Source of the DNA: an uncultured Roseobacter sp.
Lineage (GTDB): Bacteria > Pseudomonadota > Alphaproteobacteria > Rhodobacterales > Rhodobacteraceae
NCBI RefSeq assembly: GCF_947499265.1
Contig: NZ_CANMNK010000001.1
Coordinates: 18,501 to 82,500 of the forward strand
Direction of reading: 5' to 3'
DNA length: 64,000 nt
A model generated the notes under the pieces. It saw only the letters and a list, made by a program, of their open reading frames with translations, did not search any database and was not told the origin of the DNA. Positions 39,074 to 48,566 of the stretch are shown here, one piece after another. Within the stretch, counting starts at the first letter, position 1; the number at the start of each line of letters is the position of its first letter. The position numbers were made by a program, and so were the translations under genes.

Positions 39074-40087
39074 TCAGCCCTCCGATCCCATGAGACCCTG
39101 CGGCCGGAAGGCCAGCACCACGACCATGATCAGGAAGGTCAGCACCACCGCGTAGGTTGGGAAGTAGACCGAGCCAAACTGCTCTGCCAACCCGATCAGC
39201 AACGCCCCAAGGGCTGCCCCCGGAATGGAGCCCATCCCCCCCACGATCACCACCACAAGGGACGCCAGCAGGAACCGGATATCCTCCCCCGGTGCGACCG
39301 ACTGGAAGGTGCCGCCCACCACACCGGCAATGCCCGCAAGCCCCGCGCCAAAGGCAAAGACGCCGACAAAGACGATCTGAATGCGGGCGCCGGTGGCCTG
39401 CAGCATGTCGCGGTCATCAACGCCCGCGCGGATCATCATGCCAATACGTGTGCGGTTCAGCGCCAGCCACATCGCGATGCCCAAAATCACCGCCGCGATG
39501 AAAATCACGATCCGCACCATGGGGTATTTCATGTACACCAGATCTCCGGAACGTTTTACGGTGGTGACAAAAAAGGTTTCCACCGGGCCGCTGAGCCAGG
39601 GTGGTGGGGAGATGTTGAAGAAATCACCGCCAAAGCCCCAGAGCATCAGGTCGGCGACCACAATCGAAATGCCGATGGTCACGAGGGTCTGGCGCAGATC
39701 CTCCCCCTCCATCCGTCGGAACACCAGCACCTGCAGCAGCACCCCGCAGAACCCCACGACGACGAAGGCCACCGGGAAGGCCAACAGCCAGTATCCGGTG
39801 ATGTCTGCCGTGTGAAATCCGATGTAACCGCCCAGCAGGTAAAGTGTGCCGTGGGCCAGATTGACGTTGCGCATCAGTCCGAAAATCAGGGTGAACCCGC
39901 TGGCCACCAGAAAATAGAGCCCGCCGAGGGTAATGCCGTTAAAGAGCGCTGCCAGAAATACTTTTTTCTTGCCGATGACGTCGACCAGACCCTGCGGCCA
40001 GATCGCGAAAATCAGCCACAACAGGATCACAACCGCCAGCGCGATGAGCGCGGTCCAGACCGGGTGCGCATTGGCAAAACGCCTCAT
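39074..40087 (-). CDS. livH: Branched-chain amino acid-type ABC transporter permease
   Basis: Polytopic 337-aa protein; GITLGGLYFLVASGFTLIFGLMRNVNLAHGTLYLLGGY. Confidence 0.92.
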   Translation of the reverse strand: MRRFANAHPVWTALIALAVVILLWLIFAIWPQGLVDVIGKKKVFLAALFNGITLGGLYFLVASGFTLIFGLMRNVNLAHGTLYLLGGYIGFHTADITGYWLLAFPVAFVVVGFCGVLLQVLVFRRMEGEDLRQTLVTIGISIVVADLMLWGFGGDFFNISPPPWLSGPVETFFVTTVKRSGDLVYMKYPMVRIVIFIAAVILGIAMWLALNRTRIGMMIRAGVDDRDMLQATGARIQIVFVGVFAFGAGLAGIAGVVGGTFQSVAPGEDIRFLLASLVVVIVGGMGSIPGAALGALLIGLAEQFGSVYFPTYAVVLTFLIMVVVLAFRPQGLMGSEG

Positions 40088-40215
40088 GACCCGGCCTTTA
40101 TGGTCGGCGGCTGTTTCAAATCTGACCTCCCTGGTTCCCCTGTTCGGGAACTCCTTGTGAGATCAGCTTAGGACAAGGTCGCAGATGCGGGCGTACCCAA
40201 TAGTCTGCTCCGTTT

Positions 40216-41058
40216 TCACATCATCGGAAAAGCGCCACTGGTCACATGCGCCACGCGCCGGTATTCCGAGGGCGCAATGCCAACATTGCTGGAAAAGAAG
40301 CGGGTAAAGCTGGCCTGGCTGGAGAATCCCAGATCAAAAGCAATATCAGTCACTGACTTTTCGGTCTGCAACAGTTCTTCGATCGCCCGTTCCGACCGCA
40401 GGGTGTTCATGTATACATTTGGCGTCACGCCCATGTATTGTTTGAACAGCTTGAAGAAATGTGGGCGTGACAGTCCAACCGAGCGCGCCATGCGCTCCAT
40501 GTCCATGTCCTGACCCATCTTTTCCTGGATCAACCGCAACGACCGGCGCACCCGGAAATCGCTGAAGCGATCACAAGCGTGGCGCCGCAGCGATGCCACG
40601 TCATTGCGCCAGGACAGATCAAAGCTCGCGCGGGTCAGGCCAAACAGCAATTGGTCGAACCCGGTCTGATCCTCATCATCCAGCAACAGCGCCGTCAAAC
40701 GGTTCACCAGACCGCTCATTTCATCGGTCAGTTTCAGATCGCTGCGCCCGAACTTCAGCGCAAACTCGGCTGAGGTGCTGTTTTCCAGAAACCACATCGG
40801 CTTGATATAGAGCACAAGGCAGATGTTGGGGCCTGCGTCCGTCACCTCAAAACCGTGCGGCTCCCAGGGGCTGATCGCAGCGGCCGTGCCGGGTGCGATT
40901 TTCACCACGTCGCCGCCCGTCGGCACATAGGCCGGGCTACCGTCCACGTGAAAGATCAGATGTCCTTCGCGGTGGGCATGGGTGATGATCGCTTTGTTCA
41001 AACTGTATAGTGCGGCCCGGCCGAACTCGCCGTGGCACACCGCAATTGCCTGACTCAT
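40216..41058 (-). CDS. AraC family transcriptional regulator
   Basis: C-terminal DMERMARSVGLSRPHFFKLFKQYMGVTPNVYMNTLRSERAIEELLQTEKSVTDIAFDLGFSSQASFTRFF. Confidence 0.92.
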   Translation of the reverse strand: MSQAIAVCHGEFGRAALYSLNKAIITHAHREGHLIFHVDGSPAYVPTGGDVVKIAPGTAAAISPWEPHGFEVTDAGPNICLVLYIKPMWFLENSTSAEFALKFGRSDLKLTDEMSGLVNRLTALLLDDEDQTGFDQLLFGLTRASFDLSWRNDVASLRRHACDRFSDFRVRRSLRLIQEKMGQDMDMERMARSVGLSRPHFFKLFKQYMGVTPNVYMNTLRSERAIEELLQTEKSVTDIAFDLGFSSQASFTRFFSSNVGIAPSEYRRVAHVTSGAFPMM

Positions 41059-41232
41059 CGCCTTGATCCTCCCAGTCAAAGCATCACGGTGGCGTCTGAA
41101 GCAGAAGTCCCGTGATCTGACCCATCGGGGCACAGATGCCAATGCCCTGACAAGTCTCCCGGACCAAAAATCAGACTTGACGTTATCCCGCGCGATTTTT
41201 GGATAAACCGGGTTTTTGGCGGAAATTGGCGG

Positions 41233-42663
41233 TCAGGGCCGCGTATAAGCTGTTTTCACAACCGTGAAAAACTCCGCGGCATAGCTGCCCTGTTCACGCG
41301 GGCCAAAGCTCGAAGATTTTCGCCCGCCGAAGGGTACATGATAGTCGACGCCCGCAGTCGGCAGATTGACCATCACCATACCAACTTCGGCTTTACGCTT
41401 GAAATCGCTGGCATATTTCAGGCTGGTGGTACAGATGCCACCGCTCAACCCGAAGTCGGTTGCATTCGCAACCGCAAGGGCTTCCTCATAGCTTTCCACC
41501 GCGATCAGCGAGGCAACAGGCCCGAAAACCTCCTCGCGGTTGATGCGCATATCGGGGTGCGTGTCGGTGATCAAAGCAGGCTGCAGGAAATACCCATTTG
41601 TCTGCAACTGGAGCGCATCGCCACCCGCACGCAAAACGCCCCCTTGATTGCGGGCAATCGCGATGTAGTCGAGATCCTGCGCCAATTGGGTCGAATCAAC
41701 CACCGGCCCGATCTGGGTGGCCTCCTCCAGCGCCGGACCAACCTTCAGCCGCGCCATACGCTCCGCAAGCGCCGAAACAAAGCGGTCGTGAATGCCGCGC
41801 GTTACGATCAGACGGGACGAGGCGGTGCAGCGCTGCCCGGTCGAGAAGAACGCGCCATCAAGCGCGCATTCCACCGCGATATCCAGATCCGCATCATCGA
41901 GCACAACGAGTGGGTTTTTACCCCCCATTTCCAGCTGCACCCGGCGCATATGGGGCAGGCTCGCCTGGGCCACCCGCGCGCCGGTGGCCTGCGATCCGGT
42001 GAAGGTGATCGCATCGACCCGCGCGTCATCCAGCATGGATTGGCCGACCACAGCACCCGGCCCCATGACCAGATTAAGAACGCCGGGCGGCACACCTGCG
42101 CGGAGCAAGATATCCACCAGCGCCCAGGCACAGCCGGGCACCAGCTCGGCCGGTTTAAAGACAACCGTATTGCCATGACAGAGGGCGGGGGCGATTTTCC
42201 AGGCGGGGATGGCGATGGGGAAATTCCACGGCGTGATGATCCCGACCACGCCCACCGGCTCACGCGTGACCTCGACCTGCACCCCGGCCCGAACGGAATC
42301 CCGCAGCTCCCCGCGCTGGCGCAATGCTTCTCCTGCGAAGAACAGGAAGATGTGCCCGGCTCTTGTCACCTCCCCCCGTGCTTCTTTCAGGATCTTGCCT
42401 TCTTCGCGGGCCAGCAGGGTCGCCAGCTCTTCGGTCCGGGCCAATATCTCATCGCCCGCAGTGTGCAGAATATCATGACGCTGTTGCGGCGTGCTGTGTG
42501 ACCATGCCGGAAAAGCCTCGGCTGCGGCTGCAATCGCGGTTTCCGTCTCCGCACGACCTGCCTGGGCATAGACCCCGATCACATCTGACGTATCCGAGGG
42601 GTTGATATTTTCCGCCCCATGCCCGGTTGTTTCCCAAAGGCCGTTGATCAAGTTTGGTTTCAT
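41233..42663 (-). CDS. Aldehyde dehydrogenase family protein
   Basis: GIITPWNFPIAIPAWKIAPALCHGNTVVFKPAE; QLEMGGKNPLVVLDDADLD; FFSTGQRCTASSRLIV. Confidence 0.95.
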   Translation of the reverse strand: MKPNLINGLWETTGHGAENINPSDTSDVIGVYAQAGRAETETAIAAAAEAFPAWSHSTPQQRHDILHTAGDEILARTEELATLLAREEGKILKEARGEVTRAGHIFLFFAGEALRQRGELRDSVRAGVQVEVTREPVGVVGIITPWNFPIAIPAWKIAPALCHGNTVVFKPAELVPGCAWALVDILLRAGVPPGVLNLVMGPGAVVGQSMLDDARVDAITFTGSQATGARVAQASLPHMRRVQLEMGGKNPLVVLDDADLDIAVECALDGAFFSTGQRCTASSRLIVTRGIHDRFVSALAERMARLKVGPALEEATQIGPVVDSTQLAQDLDYIAIARNQGGVLRAGGDALQLQTNGYFLQPALITDTHPDMRINREEVFGPVASLIAVESYEEALAVANATDFGLSGGICTTSLKYASDFKRKAEVGMVMVNLPTAGVDYHVPFGGRKSSSFGPREQGSYAAEFFTVVKTAYTRP

Positions 42664-42671
42664 CTCATGCC

Positions 42672-43697
42672 TCAATATACCGAGGAGAGGACATCGCGCG
42701 CGGTATCGAGGGTCAAGCCCGCCTTGCCCTGCGCCTGACTGGCCGCCTGATCCAGCGTCGATTGTGCGACGCCCATATCGGAAAGCCGGGCCGCCATCGG
42801 TGCCCGGGCCAATACTTCTGTCATCGCCTCATCCAGCCGCTGTGCGTCACGGCCCAGAACCTTGAGCAACATCTCGGCCCGTTCGCCGTTCACGCTGCTG
42901 CGGCGGATGATTTCCGGCAAAAGCAGCCGCGCCATATCCGGCACCTGCAGCCCGGCCTGTTCGTGTGCCAATGCATCCGCCAGCGTCAGTGCAGGCCCCA
43001 CGCCCTTCTCCTGCGACAGAGAGGCGTTGAGGCTGGCGGCCATCATATCGCGGCGCAGATCGAGATCCTGCGCGCGTTGGCCCGCATCACCGATCCGCGG
43101 CAGCGTGCCCAATGACCGGCCAAGCCCGTCCAGCGCCATCCCATCCGCGGGCGGATTGAAGGATTGGGCGAGGTAAGATTCGACACAGCGCACCAGGCTC
43201 AGCACCGAACTGCGCCAGGACTGTCCGCAATCCGCATTCAACGTCAGGGTGGGGTCGCAGATCAGCACAGACGGCAAGCCCGCCCGCCAGCTTTCCAGAT
43301 TGCGCGTGCAGGGGCCGGGCAAACCATCCACGCCGGGGATCGCATACATCGGCGTTCGGTGCCCCGTGGCCTGCGAAAGACCATATCGGCACTTGCGCGC
43401 CAGTTCGATCGCGCGAGCGGATCCGAACGCGATAAGGACATCCGGTGGCGTGCCTGTATCAATGGCGGTGCGCGACAGATGTCTGAGGTCACTGGCTGCA
43501 TCGAAAACCATGCTCTGTACGGCAGTTTTATGGGGCAACCCCTCCTGCACACGGTAGGCGAAATCGCTCTCCAGCAGGTCATCGCCATAGATCAGCAAGG
43601 GCGCTTTGCAGCCCGCACGCTCCAGTTCGGAGTGCAAAGCTTCCTGCATCACGTCGTCCGCAAAATGCACGCGTGTCGGATAGGTGATGAGCGTCAT
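42672..43697 (-). CDS. Iron-containing alcohol dehydrogenase-like protein (divergent, metal ligands apparently not conserved)
   Basis: MTLITYPTRVHFADDVMQEA... PDVLIAFGSARAIELARK... VLICDPTLTLN... fold pattern of Fe-ADH/maleylacetate reductase. Confidence 0.65.
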   Translation of the reverse strand: MTLITYPTRVHFADDVMQEALHSELERAGCKAPLLIYGDDLLESDFAYRVQEGLPHKTAVQSMVFDAASDLRHLSRTAIDTGTPPDVLIAFGSARAIELARKCRYGLSQATGHRTPMYAIPGVDGLPGPCTRNLESWRAGLPSVLICDPTLTLNADCGQSWRSSVLSLVRCVESYLAQSFNPPADGMALDGLGRSLGTLPRIGDAGQRAQDLDLRRDMMAASLNASLSQEKGVGPALTLADALAHEQAGLQVPDMARLLLPEIIRRSSVNGERAEMLLKVLGRDAQRLDEAMTEVLARAPMAARLSDMGVAQSTLDQAASQAQGKAGLTLDTARDVLSSVY

Positions 43698-43772
43698 AGC
43701 TCCCGCCCGTGTCGAAGTGAAAGAAGGGGAGTGTCCGGGCAGAAACCCCTGCCCGGACGTGCCAGTTGTGCG

Positions 43773-45029
43773 TCAGTAGGACGACTGACAGACCGGTGTT
43801 TCACGGCCCGGCAGACCTATCGCGGTAAAGGCCGCCTTGTCGATGCCCAGCGTCTGGTTCACACCATCCACTTTTTTCACCAGCTGCGTGGCCAGCGTGC
43901 CATCTTCCAGCTCCACCACTTCGGAGACGAAGTTGGCCCCGATGGCCTGGCGGTTTTCATCCAGCGTGATCTTGCCGTTGGGCGCGTCCAGTTCCAGCGT
44001 GCTCAGGCATCCGCGGAACGCTGCATGCCCGTCGCTCAGATCGCCGCCCACGGTCTCCATGCACTGCGCCATCGCGGTGGTGGCATTGTAGTAGCCGGTG
44101 GCCAGCAGAGAGGGCGATGGGAACCGTTGATCCGGCGGGAAGGTGTCCTGATAGGCCTTTACATAGGCCTGCCATTTCGGGTCATCCCATGTATCCGCCT
44201 GCGGACCGGCAGACGGCACACCGATCAACGCCTGTTTCGCCGACCCTTCGGACGACAGAACTGTGCCATCGACCATGATGGAGCCTCCGATCAGGTTCGC
44301 GTCACCGCCGGCCTGTTGGTATTGGTTGAGGAAGTTCACAGCATCCCCGCCCCCCAAGCCGAGATAGATTGCGTCCACATCGTCGGGCAGCGCCGCGATG
44401 ATGGAGCCGAAATCCTTCGTGCCCAGCGGGACCCAAAGACGTTCAGTGATTTCGCCCCCCGCAGCGCAGAATTCGGTCGTGAACCCGAAGACCTGCGTGT
44501 AGATAAAGGAATAATCCTCCCCCACGGTCGCGACGGTCTCATAGCCCTTTTCATTATAGGCGTAGTCGCCAAGGCCCACCGACCACTGCGCCCCGTCCGT
44601 GTTAAACCGGAAGAAGTTCTCGGACGGCGTCACGAAGGTGGTCTCCATCGCGCCCGAAATGCCGTTGATGAAGGTCACGCCCGGCTGGGTTTTGGAATAA
44701 TCCCGGATCGCGATCCCCTCGGAGCCGGAGAGCGGGCCAAGGATGATATCCACCCCGTCCTGCTCCACCAGTTTGCGCGCGCCGCGCAAGGCGGAATCCG
44801 GTGAGGCATCGGTCGATTGAATAATGAGCTCGATCTCGCGCCCGCCAACGGAATCACCGATCTGCGCCAAGGCGGTTTTCATGCCGCGCACGCCATCTTC
44901 GCCCAGGGCGGTATAGGTGCCTTCCAGCGTGGCGAGCACACCAATTTTCACGGCCTCAGCCTGCACCGCTGACGCACCGGCGCTGATCAGCGCCACGGTG
45001 GACAACGTGCCAAGTAATGTCTTCTTCAT
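43773..45029 (-). CDS. Periplasmic amide/branched-chain amino acid-type ABC substrate-binding protein
   Basis: Signal peptide MKKTLLGTLSTVALISAGASAVQA; VKIGVLATLEGTYTALGEDGVRGMKTAL...ILGPLSGSEGIAIRDY. Confidence 0.92.
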   Translation of the reverse strand: MKKTLLGTLSTVALISAGASAVQAEAVKIGVLATLEGTYTALGEDGVRGMKTALAQIGDSVGGREIELIIQSTDASPDSALRGARKLVEQDGVDIILGPLSGSEGIAIRDYSKTQPGVTFINGISGAMETTFVTPSENFFRFNTDGAQWSVGLGDYAYNEKGYETVATVGEDYSFIYTQVFGFTTEFCAAGGEITERLWVPLGTKDFGSIIAALPDDVDAIYLGLGGGDAVNFLNQYQQAGGDANLIGGSIMVDGTVLSSEGSAKQALIGVPSAGPQADTWDDPKWQAYVKAYQDTFPPDQRFPSPSLLATGYYNATTAMAQCMETVGGDLSDGHAAFRGCLSTLELDAPNGKITLDENRQAIGANFVSEVVELEDGTLATQLVKKVDGVNQTLGIDKAAFTAIGLPGRETPVCQSSY

Positions 45030-45236
45030 GAAGTCTTCCTCCCAATTCTGTTGGCACCCCTTATGCGGCCTCTGACAGGCGCTTCGGGTGTGACAGGATG
45101 GTGACCCATCGCGCTGCGATCCCGGATCACGACAAGTGCGCCTGCGTAACCAGAGGTCTCTTTTTTAGGTGGGTTGTCGTGGCGGCAGACGCGCGAAACC
45201 ACCCCATCCGGGGCGGCCTGAACGGGATCGGCGGCT

Positions 45237-45704
45237 TTAGTTTTCCGAAGGGCCTGACCGGCCACGCAGATAGACCTGTGCGGCAAAAATTGCGGAAATC
45301 CCTAGCATCAGAGTCACGATTGTCGCGGCCCCGGCCCATGTTGCGGTGCCGTGACGCAGGTCGGACAGGACCAGCAGAAGCGTGCCGCCGAACGCCACCA
45401 TCAAGGGCCCCAAGAGCGCGCGCGGTCTGTCTGCGAACATGAAAGCGGCAAAGCGGAACCCGGCGACTGCGATCACGAAATGCGCCACAAGGGTCAACGT
45501 CGGCGTGCAACGGATCAGGTTTCCGAGCGTCTCCATGTCGGCAACACATCCACTCGCGCCCACCACGAGCATGTAATATTTGACGATCAGCGTGATTCCC
45601 AACGCGAGCCCCAACAGCATCTGCGCCACCATCATCACGATCCACGCAGGCCGCACGAAAGCCGAGAGAAAACGGCTGTCGTCGTGGCTGAACTGATCTT
45701 GCAT
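45237..45704 (-). CDS. Small four-TM membrane protein, function unknown
   Basis: Start MQDQFSHDDSRFLSAFVRPAWIVMMVAQMLLGLALGITLIVKYYMLVVGASGC; hydrophobic segments. Confidence 0.55.
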   Translation of the reverse strand: MQDQFSHDDSRFLSAFVRPAWIVMMVAQMLLGLALGITLIVKYYMLVVGASGCVADMETLGNLIRCTPTLTLVAHFVIAVAGFRFAAFMFADRPRALLGPLMVAFGGTLLLVLSDLRHGTATWAGAATIVTLMLGISAIFAAQVYLRGRSGPSEN

Positions 45705-45974
45705 ATGGCGCACTCTTGGTCCGGGTTGCCCGCAAGATCGTGACCGGAAACCGGCCATCAGGCAATGTCGCCCAGAGTTGCCACATATCCCAGCGTCTGA
45801 TCTCTGAGACCCGAAAACACGCGCGGCGCGATCTGCTTGGCGCGGCTTTCTGTCCGGTCACCGGCGCGCAAAGCGGTCGTCGATGTATTCACTTTCCGGT
45901 CGAGCGGAAACGCCACGATTAAGTACCACACCAGGCGAGGTGCCATGGTGGCTTTGGGCCAGGTTAATATTTGT

Positions 45975-46002
45975 GATTGTAATTAATTTCGCTTACTGTA
46001 AT
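45975..46002. promoter_or_regulatory. Candidate operator: repeated GATTGTAAT / TACTGTAAT
   Basis: Two TGTAAT-containing half-sites about 19 bp apart in the AT-rich region directly upstream of the SorC regulator. Confidence 0.3.
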
Positions 46003-46033
46003 ATTTTTCACTTGAGGGAAAGATCGGATTCCA

Positions 46034-47002
46034 ATGGGTCAATCATTCAAGCATGATGACGAGCTAAGCCTGGCGACGCGGGCCGCCTGGCTGCACTTTG
46101 GGGGCGGGCTGTCACAAACCGATGTCGCCAAGCGGCTCGGCGTGACCAAGGTCAAAGCGCATCGGTTGATCAACCGGGCCAATCAGGAAGGCATCATCAA
46201 GATCAGCTTTGACGGCGAGATCGCCGAATGCGCGGCGCTCGAAATGAAGCTGAGCGAAACCTACAACCTGTCTTATTGCGAGGTCGTGCCCGATCTGGAT
46301 GAACCCGGCCTGCCGCTGCGCGCGCTGGGGCTGGCGGGGTCAAACTTCCTGAGCCGCGAAATCCTCAGCCGCACTAATGATGTGATCGGTGTTGGCAATG
46401 GGCGAACGCTGGCGTCCTGTGTACGGCTGATGGCGGCCACCGCCTCAAAAGACATCAAATTCGTCTCGCTCATGGGCGGGCTGACACGAAACTTTGCCGC
46501 AAACCCCCATGACGTCATGCACAGGCTCGCCGAGAAAACCGGCGCGGAGGCCTATTTCATGCCCGTCCCCTTCTTTGCCAATACCGCCGATGACCGCCGG
46601 GTCATGCTGGAGCAGCGCGGCGTCCCGGAGGTCACCGACATGGCGGCCGCGGCAGGGTTGAAGATTGTCGGGATCGGCACCGCAGACATGACCTCACAAA
46701 CCGTCACCGCCGGTTTCATCGAAAAACAAGCGATGCAGGAAGTGCGCGACCGCGGCGGTGTGGGCGAGCTTGTGGGGCACTTTTTCGACGCGCAGGGCAA
46801 ATACGTGAACACGGAACTATCGGACAGAACCCTGTCGGTGCGCATGGAAGCGCTGGAGAAAAGTAGAATTGTCGCCGTCGCAGGCGGCGAGGAGAAGACC
46901 CGTGCCATCGGGTCCGTATTGATGAGCGGTCTGCTGGACGGCCTCATCACCGACGAGCGCTCTGCAAGAGCGCTCCTTCACTCGATATCCAAGGGAGGAT
47001 AA
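46034..47002 (+). CDS. SorC/DeoR-like sugar-binding transcriptional regulator (EryD-like)
   Basis: LATRAAWLHFGGGLSQTDVAKRLGVTKVKAHRLINRANQEGIIKISFDGEIAECAALE; IGVGNGRTLASCV. Confidence 0.85.
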   Translation: MGQSFKHDDELSLATRAAWLHFGGGLSQTDVAKRLGVTKVKAHRLINRANQEGIIKISFDGEIAECAALEMKLSETYNLSYCEVVPDLDEPGLPLRALGLAGSNFLSREILSRTNDVIGVGNGRTLASCVRLMAATASKDIKFVSLMGGLTRNFAANPHDVMHRLAEKTGAEAYFMPVPFFANTADDRRVMLEQRGVPEVTDMAAAAGLKIVGIGTADMTSQTVTAGFIEKQAMQEVRDRGGVGELVGHFFDAQGKYVNTELSDRTLSVRMEALEKSRIVAVAGGEEKTRAIGSVLMSGLLDGLITDERSARALLHSISKGG

Positions 47003-47004
47003 GA

Positions 47005-48450
47005 ATGTACGAGAGAGAGAAGAGACTAGCCAAGTCCTATATAGAGGGCAAAATAAGCCGCCGCGGCATGCTGCGCGGCATGGCGTCCATGGGGGTCACG
47101 GCGGCCACTGCCGGGGTACTGGTCAACGCCGCCGCCACCCAAGCGCTCGCTCAGAACGGCTTTGACTGGAAGAAGCATGCGGGTACGACCGTAAAGCTTC
47201 TGTTGAACCAGCACCCCTATGCCGACGCAATGATTGCAAACATTGAGAACTTCAAAGAGCTCACCGGCATGGAAGTGGAGTACGACATTTTCCCTGAGGA
47301 TGTCTATTTCGATAAGGTCACAGCGGCGCTTTCCTCAGGGTCAAGCGAATATGATGCCTTTATGACCGGCGCATATATGACCTGGACCTACGGGCCCGCC
47401 GGTTGGATTGACGATCTGAACGAATACATCGGCGACTCGGAGAAAACGAACCCCGACTATGATTGGGACGACATGTTGCAGGGTGTGCGTGATTCCTGCG
47501 CCTGGAACGGGCAACCCGGCGGCGCGCTGGGGTCTGCGGATGCCAAACAGTGGTGCATTCCGTGGGGCTATGAGCAAAACAACCTGACCTACAACAGCCG
47601 AATGTTCCAAGAGGCCGGTCTGTCGATTCCGACAAACCTCGACGAACTGGTCGCAACGGCGGGTGAGGCGAATTCGAAACTGGACGGTGTCTACGGCATC
47701 GGGGTACGGGGCTCGCGGTCCTGGGCGACCATCCACCCTGGATTCCTCTCGGCCTATGCCAACTTTGGCCAGAAAGACCTGAACGTGGGCGATGACGGCA
47801 AACTGTCGGCGGCGATGAACACGGATGTCTCCCGCGCCATGCACGAGAAATGGGTGCAGATGATCCAGGAAAGCGGCGCGCCGGATTGGGCAACGCACAC
47901 CTGGTATCAGGCGGGCACGGATCTGGGCGCGGGCAAATCCGCGATGATCTTCGACGCGGACATTCTGGGCTATTTCATGAATGGCGGCGAAAACGCCGAA
48001 GCGGGCAACCTGTCCTTTGCGCCATTTGCAGCCAACCCAGACGCCGATGCACCAACGCCGAACATCTGGATCTGGTCGCTGGCGATGGCCAGTGCGTCCA
48101 AGCAAAAGGATGCGGCCTGGTACTTCATGCAATGGGCGTCGGGTCCTGAACATGGCCTGTTCGGCGCAACGGAGATGGATTTCGTCAACCCGGTCCGCAA
48201 ATCGGTCTGGGCGGATGCGGGCTTCACCTCGCGCCTGGACAGCAGCTACCCCGGCTATGTTGAAATGCATGACCTCTCCGCACCGGGTGCAAAAATCCAC
48301 TTCACCGCGCAACCGTTGTTTTTCGACCTGACCACAGAGTGGGCGGCGACGCTGCAGAAGATGGTCGCGAATGAAGTGCCCGTTGATGAAGGCCTGGACC
48401 AACTGGCCCAGAGCGTGGACCGCCAGTTGAAAGAGGCCGGTCTGGGCTAA
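47005..48450 (+). CDS. ABC sugar/polyol transporter extracellular substrate-binding protein (Tat-type leader)
   Basis: SRRGMLRGMASMGVTAATAGVLVNAAATQALA leader; family-1 SBP pattern. Confidence 0.88.
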   Translation: MYEREKRLAKSYIEGKISRRGMLRGMASMGVTAATAGVLVNAAATQALAQNGFDWKKHAGTTVKLLLNQHPYADAMIANIENFKELTGMEVEYDIFPEDVYFDKVTAALSSGSSEYDAFMTGAYMTWTYGPAGWIDDLNEYIGDSEKTNPDYDWDDMLQGVRDSCAWNGQPGGALGSADAKQWCIPWGYEQNNLTYNSRMFQEAGLSIPTNLDELVATAGEANSKLDGVYGIGVRGSRSWATIHPGFLSAYANFGQKDLNVGDDGKLSAAMNTDVSRAMHEKWVQMIQESGAPDWATHTWYQAGTDLGAGKSAMIFDADILGYFMNGGENAEAGNLSFAPFAANPDADAPTPNIWIWSLAMASASKQKDAAWYFMQWASGPEHGLFGATEMDFVNPVRKSVWADAGFTSRLDSSYPGYVEMHDLSAPGAKIHFTAQPLFFDLTTEWAATLQKMVANEVPVDEGLDQLAQSVDRQLKEAGLG

Positions 48451-48566
48451 ACACCCCATCTCCCCAGGCCCGCTGCCGCGCATGCTACAGCGGCGGCGGG
48501 CCACCTTTGGACTTTCGAACACAGCATGCAACACGGCGCGCCAGCGTCGGGTCAGAGAGATTTGCA

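Noticed and set aside
43164-44804. 546-aa plus-strand ORF
   Set aside because: Antisense to the Fe-ADH-like and substrate-binding protein genes; no recognizable domain.
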